A stretch of DNA of 64,000 nt from Pyrrhosoma nymphula (taxonomy: Eukaryota; Arthropoda; Insecta; Odonata; Coenagrionidae), in the NCBI GenBank assembly GCA_963573305.1, contig OY754329.1, positions 130,001,422-130,065,421 of the forward strand. Direction: 5' to 3'. How positions within the stretch are numbered: position 1 is the first letter of the stretch; every line of letters begins with the position of its first letter. Under the pieces are notes generated by a model. The model made no database searches and was not told the origin of the DNA. It saw nothing but the letters and a program-made list of their open reading frames with translations. A program made the position numbers and the translations under genes. Shown one piece after another: positions 1 to 12,005 of the stretch.

Positions 1-1081
1 AAGATTAATGAAATGGCAACTCGTGGAACAGGTACTATGTGAAAAATGCAAAATTCAAAACTATATTTGTTTAATTTCGAGACAATAAATTTTATTTCTT
101 GAAGAAATTGTACACATTATTTCATCTAAACTATTAATGTTTTTACTTCATTCAGTCTCATCAAAGTAACAAGAGGACACATCACATTCTGAGGCATAAA
201 AACCTCCATAAACCGTAATAGAAGGAAGAAAAAATGAGAAGCGCAGAAGACCAAGGGTGAAATACATTAAACAAATCATTGGGAACGCTAGAATAAGGAT
301 TTGCGAAGAGTATATTTTGCTCGTTTGAGCGAATCGTTCCAAATGGAGAGAATTGAAAAAAAAATGGTGCCTGACGTCACAAATTACCGTTAAACGCTGG
401 CATAGGGGCGAGAAATGAATACCGTGAAATCCATGGAAATGCAAATGTCCGAATTCTTCAATTCGCGCTCACGATGACGGCAATGCGAGACAACTGGACA
501 AAAGAGAAGTCCACCGAGAGAGTGATTGAGCGGAATGAGAAGAAACCATCTTTCATTTTCTCTTGAGGTGTGGGCAGAACAGCCGGTGGAACTGATCAGT
601 CAGTCGCGCTAATGCCGAACACGAATCGAGCACTTAAGTCTCTCGTCCTGGATGACTATGACGTCGTATTCTCAAAGGCGGCCTTTCATGCGCACGGCAT
701 TTCCTTGCAGTCCAGTCAGTGCATCGCCCCACACACTTACACTCCCAGTGAGTCCCACGATCAATCTACGCTTCCCCGAACTCTTATTCGAGAACGGAAT
801 GAACAAGCGGTGCTTTGACGCAGGCAAACTACTTGAGGGCTAATCTGCGGTCTCAACACAAACCCTTCGCGTCGACGGCTAATCGTTCTAGGGATATTTA
901 AGGGTGGGATCAATCAATTTCTAAACATTTCTGTGAGCATTTAGCCCTACAGCGTTTTATTTTAATCAGCCAATCAATAAACTCTCCGAAATCACTGAAT
1001 ATATACACGGAAAGTACATATTCATTACACCGAATGTTATTTCATACTATGATGTTTGCGCGCACCCTCCATATTCAAAGG
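1..1081. other. Non-coding stretch, no gene seen
   Basis: I find no recognisable gene, RNA or repeat here. The open frames are short and their translations look random. The part around 440-850 is richer in GC and CpG than its AT-rich surroundings, and a TGACGTCA octamer, the consensus binding site of CREB/ATF factors, lies near 373. A single octamer in this length is expected by chance often enough that it supports no promoter call. Confidence 0.5.
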
Positions 1082-1334
1082 GTGGGTTTACACTGGCAAG
1101 TTTATCTTCTGCAAGAGCTTACGGGGGATTTAACTCCGGCGAAATGTTTTGCACGAGTTTGTGCTGAGCCAGATTAGTTTGCTGTTTACGCTGGCAACAA
1201 TTACGCTTCTGAAATTTACTTGAGAAACTTTGAAAAGTTTTACAAGACTTGGAGAGCCGTTTGCACCTGTAATTCACATCGAAAGTCACTTGCTGCAAGT
1301 AATTTGCGCAATCCAAATGCCAGTGTAAACCCAC
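1082..1334. mobile_element. Short non-autonomous DNA transposon (MITE) with 17-bp terminal inverted repeats
   Basis: The 253-bp segment begins with GTGGGTTTACACTGGCA (1082-1098) and ends with its exact reverse complement (1318-1334). A degenerate internal copy of the same motif, GTTTACGCTGGCAA, lies near 1185, as subterminal repeats do in many DNA transposons. The interior has no ORF of transposase size, so the element would depend on an enzyme from elsewhere. I could not find a matching target-site duplication next to the repeats, so the exact ends and the superfamily are open. Confidence 0.65.
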
Positions 1335-1895
1335 ATTTAGCAAATTCCTTCGGTGTAAAGCTTGGAATCCTCACCGTGCGGACATTAATATTTGGTGAAC
1401 TATGCATAGGTGTTTGGAATTGGTACAAAAAAGAACTACTGTAGAAATTGTTCTGTTAAACCTAACGCAAAGGACAAAACATACGGACAAAACGGACGGA
1501 GGTGTTCATCAGAGAGCTTTCTTTTATATTTACAATATTTTATTTCCAGATTGTTCATCTTAGTTACTTTAACTTTAAAATGAAATATAGTTAACATTTG
1601 TAATACAATATTTTCCGTATTTTTGCGCATTATAATTTATTATAATTATAAAAATCAATTACACACAAAATAAATTGTAAAATACAAAAATAAACAGTTA
1701 CTCAAGGTGTTTCCACGGTAAAAGGACACAAATGTCATTTTACTTATATTCTGGAAACTTTTAGAAAAACATGCTATCAAATAAATATGAACAACAAAAT
1801 CCTACCTTTCCACGCAATTTTGTTCTTTAATGGAACTTGAAATTTCATGGCGCTAACTGCAAGGATGGGCGAAACATGGAAAAAATAGTATTTTT
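1335..1895. other. AT-rich non-coding stretch
   Basis: No gene, RNA or clear repeat is visible. The sequence is strongly AT-rich, with runs of A and T around 1620-1700. Confidence 0.5.
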
Positions 1896-2115
1896 TATCT
1901 AATATAAATGCCATTTTCACGGAAAACTGTATATAAGAATCTAACACTCTCGGGTAATCGATTAAAAATAAAATTAATGCATCTTACCGTCTTATATATT
2001 TAGTCATTAGCTAATTACTCCGATAATTGAAGTCAAAATGCGGCAATTCCATAGAAATGGCGCTGCATTCGGCTTCCATAGTTAAAAGAAATTAATATTA
2101 AAAATATATCCCTGG
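1896..2115. repeat. Dispersed repeat, copy 1 (partner at 58600-58815)
   Basis: This segment aligns in the same orientation with 58600-58815. Shared landmarks in the same order are an AAAACTGT block followed by an ACAAGA/ATAAGA block, an AATCGA(T/A)TAAAAA block, a TTAG..AATTACT block, a GTCAAAATG..G block followed by CTCCATA/TTCCATA, and a final TTAAAAATATAT. Divergence with several small gaps indicates an old interspersed repeat. There is no coding capacity and no visible terminal repeat, so the class is unknown. Confidence 0.55.
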
Positions 2116-2933
2116 AATAATATGCACTATAAATGAATAGCTAAATATTCTCCCAGGTATGTGATGGATATTTATCTTCGTTACCATGTTAATGTAAACA
2201 ACATATTGATACATAATGAATAAATGGCCTATGGATTTAGAGAAAGCTAATCAAAAGTAATTCGAGGATATCTTAGCCTTGATTTTCATTAAAACATATA
2301 TAAGGGAGAATTTTAACAGAGGAATCCTTAAATGTATTATTATATTTTATACTATTTAGATTTTATGAGATCCGTATATAGATAGGAATGGATTTCACCA
2401 CATTATCGTAGTAATTTTTACGAGTTATATAGCTAGTTATATATATGATAATTTAAAAAAAATAGGAGAGTATGAAGTGATTCTGAAACTCGGAAATATT
2501 AGCGGAGAATCCACAACAAACACATCTCGTACAGGCCTAAAATCTGGTCATCCAACTTTAGGGGGTGTCATTCCCATACAACTCCAAAAACCCACTCCCC
2601 TTACGAATTTCCACGTCACGTGACATTACGGCAGTTTTTTTCAACCTTCGTTCCCTTCTATTTACCACAACCATTTGTCGCGCACTCGAAAAAAATCTAA
2701 CGGTCGTTTACTGAGGGTCCGTCGTTCAAAGTGATTCCGTCGCCGTTTATGTCACCCGAAGATCCGCTATGCGACAAACTTTGAAAGGTCTGCCGCGGAC
2801 ATAGACCAGACAATTGAATCCAGACATTTATCGTAAATCTATATCGATTGAAAAACATTTACCCTTACCTGCTTGCCGAAGAAAAAATGCACCATTTCTA
2901 TAAATGCCGTACATGTGTTTGAATAACAGAGAA
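2116..2933. other. Non-coding stretch, no gene seen
   Basis: AT-rich up to about 2500, then a more balanced segment (2500-2860) that contains the palindrome CACGTCACGTG near 2612. No ORF of note, RNA gene or repeat was recognised. Confidence 0.45.
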
Positions 2934-3324
2934 AATAGTCCGAATTGCTAAGGTAAAACAAGACATAAATTTGACCACAAGTACGGGAGAAAATAACTCG
3001 GAAAGCTATGCACTAGCACAATATCAAACTGCTAAAGTTTCGTATAGGTACTTATTTTATGGCCATGGACATTTTACTTTGACATTTTTCGACACAGCAA
3101 GGCCTTTGCGCTTGATTGCTACAGCAACTCATAAGTTGCACTTGGAATAATTTATTCTTAATATCGGCTATTATAAAAAATGCTTTATTTTATCCTTATT
3201 TTTAAATAGCTGGATGCAGAATACTTCGTTTTCAGCATCGAAACCGTCAACTATATGCGTATTTGCCAGGAAGAATATTGTGATATCTGTTTATGAAGGC
3301 GATAATAATCTAACAATTTATCTA
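2934..3324. repeat. Duplicated 390-bp segment, copy 1 (copy 2 at 6225-6605)
   Basis: Starts at AATAGTCCGAATTGCTAAGG and ends at TTTATCTA, exactly where the match with 6225-6605 also starts and stops. The copies are in the same orientation and nearly identical by eye. The visible differences are a few substitutions and two small indels: one after TTTCGTATA, and six extra bases at TATCTGTTTATG here. No terminal inverted repeats or long ORF are seen. Sharp ends fit either a mobile element or a local duplication; two copies cannot tell these apart. Confidence 0.75.
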
Positions 3325-3414
3325 TCTCTCGCGCTCTTCTTCAACGAGCCAATAACTTTGACGTCTACATACTACCCTGTGAGGGTGTGTTATAAGGGGT
3401 GTTAGGACACCAGA

Positions 3415-3429
3415 GTCTGGTGACCAGAC
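3415..3429. repeat. 15-bp palindrome
   Basis: GTCTGGTGACCAGAC reads as its own reverse complement around the central base. It stands alone, with no flanking symmetry beyond it. Confidence 0.4.
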
Positions 3430-3571
3430 ACGTAATGGGGAGAGAATGGGGAAAATATAAGGAAGAAGGAGATGACCAAGGTGAATGGGATGTCTTTGTA
3501 TCACGCTCATTTTGAGTCAATAATGGTGCGTATAGTGTATGCAGGAATTTTTGTATTAAATACCTACCTAC

Positions 3572-3757
3572 AAAAATTAAAGGGAGTCTCCAATAGCCGT
3601 AAACAATTGGCACCACTCGTCAGAGATCACTAACCTTGCTGTGTTGGTTTGCCGGGATGGGACTTCCAACCGGGCCGCTAAACCCATACAGCAAGGTTAG
3701 TGATCTCTGACGAGTGGTGCTAATTGTTTACGGCTATTGGAGACTCCCTTTAATTTT
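3572..3757. mobile_element. Foldback element with about 70-bp arms
   Basis: The left arm (3572-3642) and right arm (3688-3757) are reverse complements over about 70 bp with essentially one mismatch in the body (AATTGGCACC against AATTAGCACC) and a slightly longer A/T run at the right outer end. A 45-base spacer, GC-richer than its surroundings, separates them. Such a long, little-decayed inverted repeat is typical of foldback MITEs and would form a strong hairpin if transcribed. There is no coding capacity. Outer edges are AT runs, so a target duplication cannot be assigned. Confidence 0.8.
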
Positions 3758-5700
3758 TTTATTTGTCTAGCCGTAAGAGCTCACCCCATCATTGTAAGTA
3801 CCTATCTGTTCGGCAGGGTACCTCTCTTATTTTATCGCTTCATTCAGTTCTACGGATATAACTGCGGGGTCAATATAAAATCCTCCGTGTCGCTGTCCCC
3901 TGTAGCCTCCGAGTCTCTGCGGACTCCCAAACCCAGTCCTTCAATTGCATAGTGAAATTTTCACCAACGCACAATTATAATTCATAATTTTAAAATTTAT
4001 ATCATGGATAAAATCTTACTAAATTATTTGCCGCAAAGTACACTAGACTCCGTAGAATCAATGCTAAATTTGGCCAAATTAACCTATCCAACAAAACCAA
4101 CTAAATCATCAATGCTGAATCAAAGCACTTTGCGAAGAAATAACTGCGAGGGTGAAATTAGCGAGACCTACCTTTTTATCACGTATGAGGCACAACTTAA
4201 TTTCAAACCTCAGCTTTACGGGTGCTGATGATCTGTTCGAGGCTGGATAAATTCAGGAAGCTGGTACAAACACAACGGAGCCGAATTGAATTGTAATTAA
4301 CTGCCAGGTCAATCAGAGTACGAGACATTGAGTTACGTGAAATCAAATGAGGGAAGATGGATTCCCTCTTGGCAAAGCGATGATGACTGTAAATTCGCAA
4401 CGGTCTCCCTTAAATGATAAGAATTATCATGCATCAACATGCCCCAAGAGAACTAAATGGCTAATTAACGAACTCAAACAAATGGTATCCAGTATAAGCT
4501 TACCTAACTGCTGATTAACCATTCCTACCTAATTGTGATGCAACGTTTATCATCCACTCAAGTTAGGCAAGGCAAATGCGTCCTTAGGCTAGAAAATACT
4601 TTTGATGGAGCCTTTGCGTTAAAATTAAAAGAGGCGCAGTGGGGTCTATAACTTCATGTGAACTAGCATGAAATCATAAAAAATTTTTTTCCAAACAAAT
4701 ACAACGATGTAATCTATGATACTTATAAAGGTATTTCATGACAAAAAACTTTTTGTCTCCACAGTCTGAGGATGAGACACGACCAGACTCTAGGAATCCC
4801 CATGGAGTTATACCGCAAATTTCCAGAATAGGTCCATTAGCATTTATCCTCATTTAAGCTACGCACGAGTACTCCACCCGCACCCACTTTAAATCTCACA
4901 GAGCTAACACCTGGTAAAATTAGATGGGGTTTAAAAATATGCTAACTCGAAATTTAAAGAGCAATTATAAAAAAAATGTGCGCTTATGACTCTGAACTGA
5001 GAACGGGAAACAAGAGTTTTGAATAAAAATACAATGTAGATTATCTAATTAGCTGCCTTCTTTTGCAAAAAATGCAGTAAGTGGTACATACTTACCTGCA
5101 TATTAAAATACGGGGAAAATATATATACAGCATCTAATCTCAATGTAAATTATGACTCAACTGCGAAACAAGTGGGATTTTGCTACAAAACAGCAGTGCC
5201 ATTATGTAGAATAATGGCTCAGGTGACATTATCTAGATTCTGAGGTTTAAAAAACACAGCGGCATTTTCCTATTTCCATGCGACATGAAAATTTAGAAAA
5301 ATACGTTGCGGCCTGCTATGCAATAGTCCTCGAGATTGCTGGGCTACAGATAAGAGTGAAGTAAGCAAATGTCTGTAATCGATCAGTAATGGGTAAATTA
5401 GATAATATATTGTAATAAAACGTAAGCTTTTGATGCAACTCTCGTCTTTTAAGATTGCACAGAGTTTTTTCTGCGATCTGGCAGAAAAAAAACTAGATAT
5501 AGCAGGTGATAAGAAAAATTTATATAGATTGTGGCTTAATGGTATTGAAGTTGAGAAATTAACCTATCTTAAATGGGTTCTGCTTCAATGAAATTCCCTT
5601 CTTGTCTCTCAAGGAGCAGACTCGGTTAAAAAAAGTTTCTGAAAGTTGATTTTATAAATTTTACCACTGTCAGTGAACGGAAAGAGTGCATTCACATTTT
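3758..5700. other. Non-coding stretch, no gene seen
   Basis: No gene or RNA is recognised. Open frames at 3737-3952 and 4004-4228 are short and have no familiar motif. The sequence is AT-rich throughout. Confidence 0.45.
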
Positions 5701-6224
5701 TAAGAATAGAATAGGATAGAATTTTATTTACTTCTATATGCAGAACATTGCATTAAACAATAATTAAACATATCAACGGAAGCTTTAGGTGGGCTCCTAG
5801 GTCAAGACCAGAATTAAGCCACCATCATTGTTTAACATGTTCCCTAACATTTGGTTTGTGGTGATGTAATATACTTCTTATTTCAGTAACACAAAGTCAG
5901 GAAATAACAATATCATCATCATCATCTAAATTGATAATCACAAATAGAGATATTCATAAACGTGCCACCAGAGGTGAACAAAATTTTCATATTCCTTTTG
6001 TGAGCAAATCAGTGACACAAAACTCTGTGTTTTTTAAAGGTCTAGTTTTATATAATGCATTGGATATTGATTTAAAGGCTGTGCTTAGATAGATTTGAGG
6101 CGGAGGTGAGAAAATGGATTGTAACTAAATGAGTGGTGTTGTTATTGTGATTTTGCAATTGTTGTGTACAATTTTCTTTGTATTGAGAATAGCAGTATTG
6201 CTAAATAAAGACTGAAAAAATATA
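5701..6224. other. Probable decayed retroelement filling, class unknown
   Basis: The segment opens with AGAATAGAATAGGATAGAAT, whose reverse complement resembles the short tandem tails at LINE 3' ends. It closes with a block ending in CTAAATAAAGACTG, which contains an AATAAA polyadenylation-type hexamer, directly against the second copy of the 390-bp duplication. A short (ATC)n run lies near 5915. No protein similarity could be read, so this is a tentative reading. Confidence 0.25.
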
Positions 6225-6605
6225 AATAGTCCGAATTGCTAAGGTAAAGCAAGACATAAATTTGACCACAAGTACGGGAAAAAATAACTCGGAAAGCTAT
6301 GCACTAGCACAATATCAAACTGCTAAAGTTTCGTATACTTCTTTCATGGCCATGGACATTTTACTTTGACATTTTTCGACACAGCAAGGCCTTTGCGCTT
6401 GATTGCTACAGCAACCCATAAGTTGCACTTGGAATAATTTATTCTTAATATCGGCTATTATCAAAGATGCTTTATTTAATCCTTATTTTAAAATAGCTAG
6501 ATGCAGAATACTTCGTTCTCAGTATCGAAACCGTCAACTATATGCGTATTTGCCAGGAAGAATAATGTGATATCTGAAGGCGATAATAATCTAATAATTT
6601 ATCTA
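6225..6605. repeat. Duplicated 390-bp segment, copy 2 (copy 1 at 2934-3324)
   Basis: Near-identical direct copy of 2934-3324, with the same first bases (AATAGTCC) and the same last bases (TTTATCTA). It lacks the TTATG insertion near its right end and is slightly shorter. Flanking sequence differs completely from that of copy 1 on both sides. Confidence 0.75.
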
Positions 6606-6840
6606 GTCTAAAACACAGCCTTTAACCATTTCCAAAACTTCAATTTGCATTTGGTTGCGGTAAAATAATAAACTTTTAATTAAATAGAATAAAAGCAAAA
6701 AAACATTTGAACATTGAAAAACAATCAACATTTTCATTTGAAAGAAACTAACTTTAAACATTTTACAAAAATTAACGCTTGAAGGGAAATATAACTCCAC
6801 TATTTATCAAAGACTCGAACATTCTATCACTTCCTCCGGG

Positions 6841-7500
6841 ATACTTTACTGCACCCGAGAGGACCATAAATTTGGCACTGCCGGAAAATTCGCCAACCAA
6901 GACAAGCGCATAACCAAATCCTGGTTGCAATCACGACCGACCATCCGCCTATAGGAGGCGCATCGAATACAAACGACATCTGCGGGCCGCATCGATTACG
7001 GGCAATCGTCGAGAATATACGCGAGGTGCACCCCGATCAGTGCCCGACGGAGAAAGGCAATGCCATTTCTCCTTGTGACTCATACTTCCACCGCTAGGTA
7101 CCGCTTATATTAGAAGTACGGAGAGTTCCGAGTTCCCAGTACGGTAGCCCTTTGCAACGGTAGATGTCACCACTTCCTCTGAAGGGGACGCTAAGTGGCA
7201 CGCGGCGGCGATCAACGCGAAACTCATTTTTCGAACACGCGCACTCTTCGCGGACACGGGTCCGACTGCGAAACGCAGCGACCCCCGCTGCGTTCGCCGG
7301 AAGTCCACAGTGCGTGACGACAGTAATTGTGACATCATCAGCCGGACCCACCGGAAGCACACCGAGGATTCGCTTCAATCGATTTTCACCGGCAGCTGGA
7401 CGTGTGTGTCGTTGGAAAGAGAGAGAGACGGAGACAGACCGGCGTCCTATAAATAAACTCCCTGTGACTGGAGAAAAATTTCGCGGAGGGTTGCCGAATT
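6841..7500. other. CpG-rich segment, possible regulatory region
   Basis: This stretch stands out from its AT-rich surroundings by balanced base composition and frequent CpG, densest at 7190-7400. Three overlapping open frames (7094-7378 and 7105-7362 on minus, 7164-7502 on plus) exist only because stops are rare in GC-rich DNA; none translates into anything familiar. A TATA-like CCTATAAATAAA lies near 7447. It could be a CpG island with a start site, or an old GC-rich repeat; the sequence alone does not decide. Confidence 0.3.
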
Positions 7501-7598
7501 AAAACAGTCACACGACGAAAGTGTTGGGTAAGCGCGGAAGATATATTTTGGACGACATATGGTGAGGCAAAGACGACACAAAATGGACGTCACAATTC

Positions 7599-8066
7599 AA
7601 AGACGTAAGGGCTACGAACAAGAAACAATACGTAAACAAATTCGCGTGGAGCGTGGCACTCTATAGATCGATAGCATGGAGCATTGGAAAAGCAGACCAG
7701 AAATGATTAGAAGCATTCGAAACCTGGTGTTGGAGGAGGATGCTGAATATCAAATAAACTAATAAAATAATACATGAAGAAGTTTACATAGGAGTAGAAG
7801 AGGAAAATAACATATGGAACAATACACAGAAAAGAAGAAACAGATGTATTAGACATACCCTGAGGCACAATGGGTTTGTGGAGAATATATTTGAAGGAAA
7901 AATAATAAGAAAAGTCCCAAGAGGCAAGATCAAGGGATAAATATATACACCAAATAAATAGGAAAGTACATAAAAAGAACCACCAAGGAGTAAGTGAACT
8001 AGAATTAGATAGATAAGGATGATGGGCTGCAGTCAACCAATCTGAATTTTCAATGACCAATGTTGA
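7599..8066 (+). mobile_element. Degenerate LINE ORF2 C-terminus (group B), plus strand
   Basis: One reading frame from 7599 gives, with internal stops, KFAWSVALYRSIAWSIGKAD then LEAFETWCWRRMLNIK, IRHTLRHNGFVENIFEGKI and KVPRGKIKG. This is the characteristic tail of animal non-LTR retrotransposon polyproteins, after the reverse transcriptase: a 'WSVALYG..TWT' block, then a 'FE.W.WRRM' block, then a 'GHTLR....EGKI.GK..RGRP' block. Two stops fall inside the block and a frameshift near 7940 leads to a residual WAAVNQS end near 8035. It is a 5'-truncated dead copy. The neighbour at 8147-8345 is the same family in opposite orientation. Confidence 0.8.
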
Positions 8067-8146
8067 ATGAAGGGGAGCCAGAGAATGAGCTTAGGAGTGA
8101 CTCAATACGAGGTAAATTAAAAAGATTTCTCATGATAATTTAGATG

Positions 8147-8345
8147 ATCATCATCATTGGTCGTTCAGTCCTATGATTCGTTGACTGCAACCCTCCATTC
8201 TTCCCAATCTAATGCTAGTCCTCTTACTCACTGGTGGTTCTTTTTATTTACAAACTTTCATCTTTATTTGGGCTAAATATTTATCCCTTGGGCTTCCTCT
8301 TGGGACCTTTCCCTCTATTTTTCTTGCAATTATATTCAATCAATG
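8147..8345 (-). mobile_element. LINE tail (group B), minus strand, facing the previous copy
   Basis: The reverse complement translates to ARKIEGKVPRGSPRDKYLAQ and then, past a stop, RLGRMEGCSQRIIGLND. These match the group B tail at 57140-57420 (EGKIEGKVPEGRPKNKYMGQ ... WRAAVNQS) and at 7599-8066. An ATGATGATCATC-like run at 8148-8158 would be the 3' tail of the element. Two tails of one family meet here 3' end to 3' end. Confidence 0.75.
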
Positions 8346-10328
8346 TGTAACATTGGATTCACCAATATATGGCGTGATAATATAGATAATATACGTAACG
8401 GAAAAAAGAAAGAATCGGCAAAGAAGATAGGAGCGATTGAATGAATGAACGAGATGAAATAATAGTAGTGAAGCAATACAATGAGTAATGTTCACTGAGC
8501 TATGAAAACATAGCAGTGACCTGTGTACTTCATTTCTCATTTTACGATTATTCCATGCAATTCCCTAATGCACCATTTCATTAAAAATTGAAGAGAAACA
8601 CGCGATATACCACTTTTCCTTGTAGTTGTATATATTAAGATGTGTGAATGAAGACGAAAGATATCCCAAATGTGAGCTTATTACTTGAACATTTAATCCA
8701 AATCACATTCTATTGACAGAACCAAAAGAATCCTGCTTCTCCAGAACTCTCCTTCGCCCCTGAAAGCAGAATAATAAAGATAAGAATCATGGGATGCCAT
8801 GCATTTCAACGAGTTCTTTGAGAAAGAAAACACAGTGAGGATGATAGCCACAACGACGACCAAATATCATGTCGTAATATGCCAGGCATAATCTATTCCG
8901 CATGTACATGAAACAAGTTAAGAACTGGTCACAGAATGCATTGGAGTAAAACACCTTTGACATTCAAGTGTAAAACGATAGTGCAATTGAAATAAAAAAT
9001 TGATGACTACTCCAAACAAAAGGTGATGAATAACTACCTACATCAAATAATTCCATAAAAGTAATATATTCTGTCAATCGGAAGAACTTTTTGAGTAAAA
9101 TGGAGTCAAAAGCAACGATTTCCGACTAGTTATTGGGGTAATTATAGTTAATGATGAAATAAAAAACGACACACTCCGTCAGTTCATTAGGTCAGGACAA
9201 ATTCAGCATAAATTTGTTGATGTACAAAACTCTCAAATTCAATTGATAATAACTTATTCATTTAAACTTTTTCCGAAACAAAACTATTTAATGGCAACGA
9301 GTAGTTAATATAAATCATGACGTAGGGTATCAGGCGTCATATTAACTGATTTGAGAGGACTACTACTACTACTAAGGAATCATTTCAATTACTTACCACT
9401 GATTCGTGATACAAGCAACCATTAGCTATAAGTTTTCAGTCCTGAGCAATGACCTAGAAATAAAGGCGATCTTAGGGGGGTAGTCACCGAACATCTGGCA
9501 CAAGGAATAAAAATAGAGGATCTCATATTTTCATCCTCTTGCACTGAATGCACCGGCATCAGTCTAACTCGCTCCATCAGCCACGCCAATTAGAAAGGAT
9601 CGAGTTTTTGACGTCGTTGGTAACTCATATTCCCATTCGCAAAGCCCATGTCATGAAGACATCTGCTGCTCACCCAGTCCACTTCGCCGGGAATTAACGC
9701 GTGATGTAAATTGGAAAATACGCTTTCGGGGTTCTGCGGATACAGACAACTTCGCCGCGTTTTGGGGGGAGGAGTGGGGTTACGTCGAGGTAAATGAGAA
9801 TGGGTGGTGCCCAATATGCGAGCGCCAATTATTGGAAAACTAATTTAGCGCGCCGCTCATCTTGGGGGTCTGGGTGGCCTATTCCATGGAAGTTTGCAGA
9901 AACTATCACGAAATCAATTACCGAGTCGGCAAACAGAATGATAGACCATGGCGACCCTTTCGCTCACAGCCCTCAGCAAATTTGTAAGAACGTGCAATTT
10001 AATCGGCAGATAACAACAAGCCTTTCCACATGAAAGCCTGAATTTTTTGTGCTGAATCCAATACGCGTTACAAATAGACGGACTAAACTACCACAGTTGA
10101 AGTAATAACTACCAATAAATAGCCGAACATTCACGTACTAATTTTTTTCGGTGATAAAAAGCAAACAATTGAAAAAAGATACTCCTCAGTAAGAAGTAGC
10201 AGCGAGAAATTGATATGTGATAACTAATTTACAGCGAATGGATTCAACGATGTTGAGCGTGACGCGGTGAAAAAGTTTTTCGAAATTTAAATAAAAAGAA
10301 AACTTCCTAGCGTTTTCATCAATTGCTT
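8346..10328. other. Non-coding stretch, no gene seen
   Basis: No gene, RNA or classifiable repeat. The part at 9560-9990 is more GC-rich and holds short open frames on both strands without familiar motifs. A (CTA)n run lies at 9360. Confidence 0.45.
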
Positions 10329-10368
10329 GTACCTGATGATCCGGCTAAGACGTTGATACGCGTCGTAC
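10329..10368 (+). ncRNA. Hammerhead-like motif, degenerate (site 1 of 6)
   Basis: The order is GTAC, CTGATGA (10333-10339), a 15-base insert, GATA in place of the GAAA box (10355-10358), CGCGTC, then GTAC (10365-10368), which pairs with the first GTAC as a short stem I. This is the box order of a minimal hammerhead ribozyme with a collapsed stem III. The second box is mutated and stem II is poor, so activity is not expected. It shares the CTGA.GA...ACGCGTCGT...AATAAA layout with the site at 44928-44966. Confidence 0.35.
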
Positions 10369-10691
10369 AATAAAATGTCCGTTGGACAGGGCATAGTTTT
10401 CATTTAATTATTATTTGACTTTCAAATTATTGTAATTACAATGCTGAACATAAGTAGATTGAATTTTAATGCAAAGTAATTAGCTGTTTCGGCGGAAGAA
10501 CACATGGAAACGTGATTGTTTTCAATTTAATGTTTTCCAACCTTAAATATGCATCGATTCCAATTATTTTTTTAAATTTTCCAATAATTACGATTACACA
10601 AATGATGTGGTACGCAGTCAGGCGCACGGGTATAAAGATGTACGGGTGTAAAGAAGTGAGTGCAATTCGTCATGATAGAAATCAATTGATA

Positions 10692-10767
10692 TGACCGGAA
10701 TTCGAACCCGGATCTCCAAATTGCCGGTCAGATTTGTAAGCCAGTTACACCACTAAGCCATCTAGAT
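10692..10767 (-). mobile_element. tRNA-derived SINE head, minus strand
   Basis: On the minus strand an A-box-like GATGGCTTAGTGGTGTAACT is followed at the normal distance by a B-box-like GGGTTCGAATTC, the internal RNA polymerase III promoter of tRNA genes. The piece has tRNA length but does not close into an acceptor stem that I can pair, and similar heads occur elsewhere in the window, so it is a SINE head and not a tRNA gene. The body would run to lower coordinates and is not delimited. Confidence 0.7.
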
Positions 10768-12005
10768 TCAAGACGATATACTTCGTTGAAATTTGAAACC
10801 AATATATTATGTCAAATGCTAAATTTCTTTGGTAGGAATGATGTAGGATGGCATAAAACGAGGCAAAACGTATAACAAACTTGAGGGGGATCTGATGGCG
10901 AGAAAGTAATGAGCAGGAAAGAAAAAAAAGTCCCAGAATTGGAAAAGTTTAAGGACCGTCCAAAAACCTACCTATCAGCAGGTAGAAGTCCCAATGATAT
11001 TTGCCCGTCGGTATCGGTGTTACCGTTACTGCCAAGAAATTATTGCATTTTTTATTTATTAATAATTACTTGAGAATCACTGTAACCCCGGAAACAATGA
11101 GCAAAGAAATATATTGGATAAAACCATACAAAATTTAAGATCCCCTATTTGAGCTACTGCGATTCCAAGAAGTGACGAAGCCGAAAATACCTTCAATTCA
11201 CTTTGCACATATAAGGGAAGTAATTATATGCATCAGATACAGCAAATCTTAACAACTTTTCCACGTAACTTCTGATGGTCTATTAAAATTTATTTCTTCA
11301 AATGAATTTGTTGCATTGTTATTTCTATTTTGAATAAACATTGAAATAAAGAATTGAAAGCATGCAATGTGCCCAAGAGAGTGAAAAAGCCTCAGGGAAA
11401 TTCAAACTTTATTTACCAAAGCTTTTTCGTTTGATAGAAAGAGACAAGCCTTAGATGCAAATGCATCGCAACCCACAATCAATTTAGGCGCCTCAAACAA
11501 AACAAGGAAGCAGTCAACGAGGCGATAGAAGACGGCATAACGTAAACCATCCCAGGTCTTGATGCAGTTTTGTTATTATTTCAAGGACGAATGCAGTCGT
11601 GTTTTTACAACCGATGGAGCGAGCGGCAGCCGGCAGGTGCCAGCAAGAGCATCCGTTGATTGGTTGGCGTTTATTTTGGGAGGCGAATAAAAACTGAGAT
11701 AATTTTATAATTTGCTCCATTGAGGAATGGTGGGTTGGCTAGTAAGCAGCGCCGTAACAACAGGGGGGGGGGGGGAAGGGAGCATTGCTACCTTAAAAAG
11801 TTGCGGAAGGAGACAAAACGTATCAAGTAGGGCGTGCAGAAGACTCCCTCATTCAATAGGACACCATTACAAGACTTTGGTTTGGTGCTAGTAAAAGCTG
11901 AAACAAAACACCTCGGAACGCAAACGGAAAATCCTTCTCGGAGCTTGAAAATAACAATTTATAGGATTTTAGAAGAATTGATTGAAATGAAATCTTTCAC
12001 TCTGC
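10768..12005. other. Non-coding stretch with a poly-G run
   Basis: No gene recognised. An uninterrupted run of 13 G starts at 11763 within an otherwise ordinary segment. Open frames at 11514-11720 and 11834-12070 have no familiar content. Confidence 0.45.
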
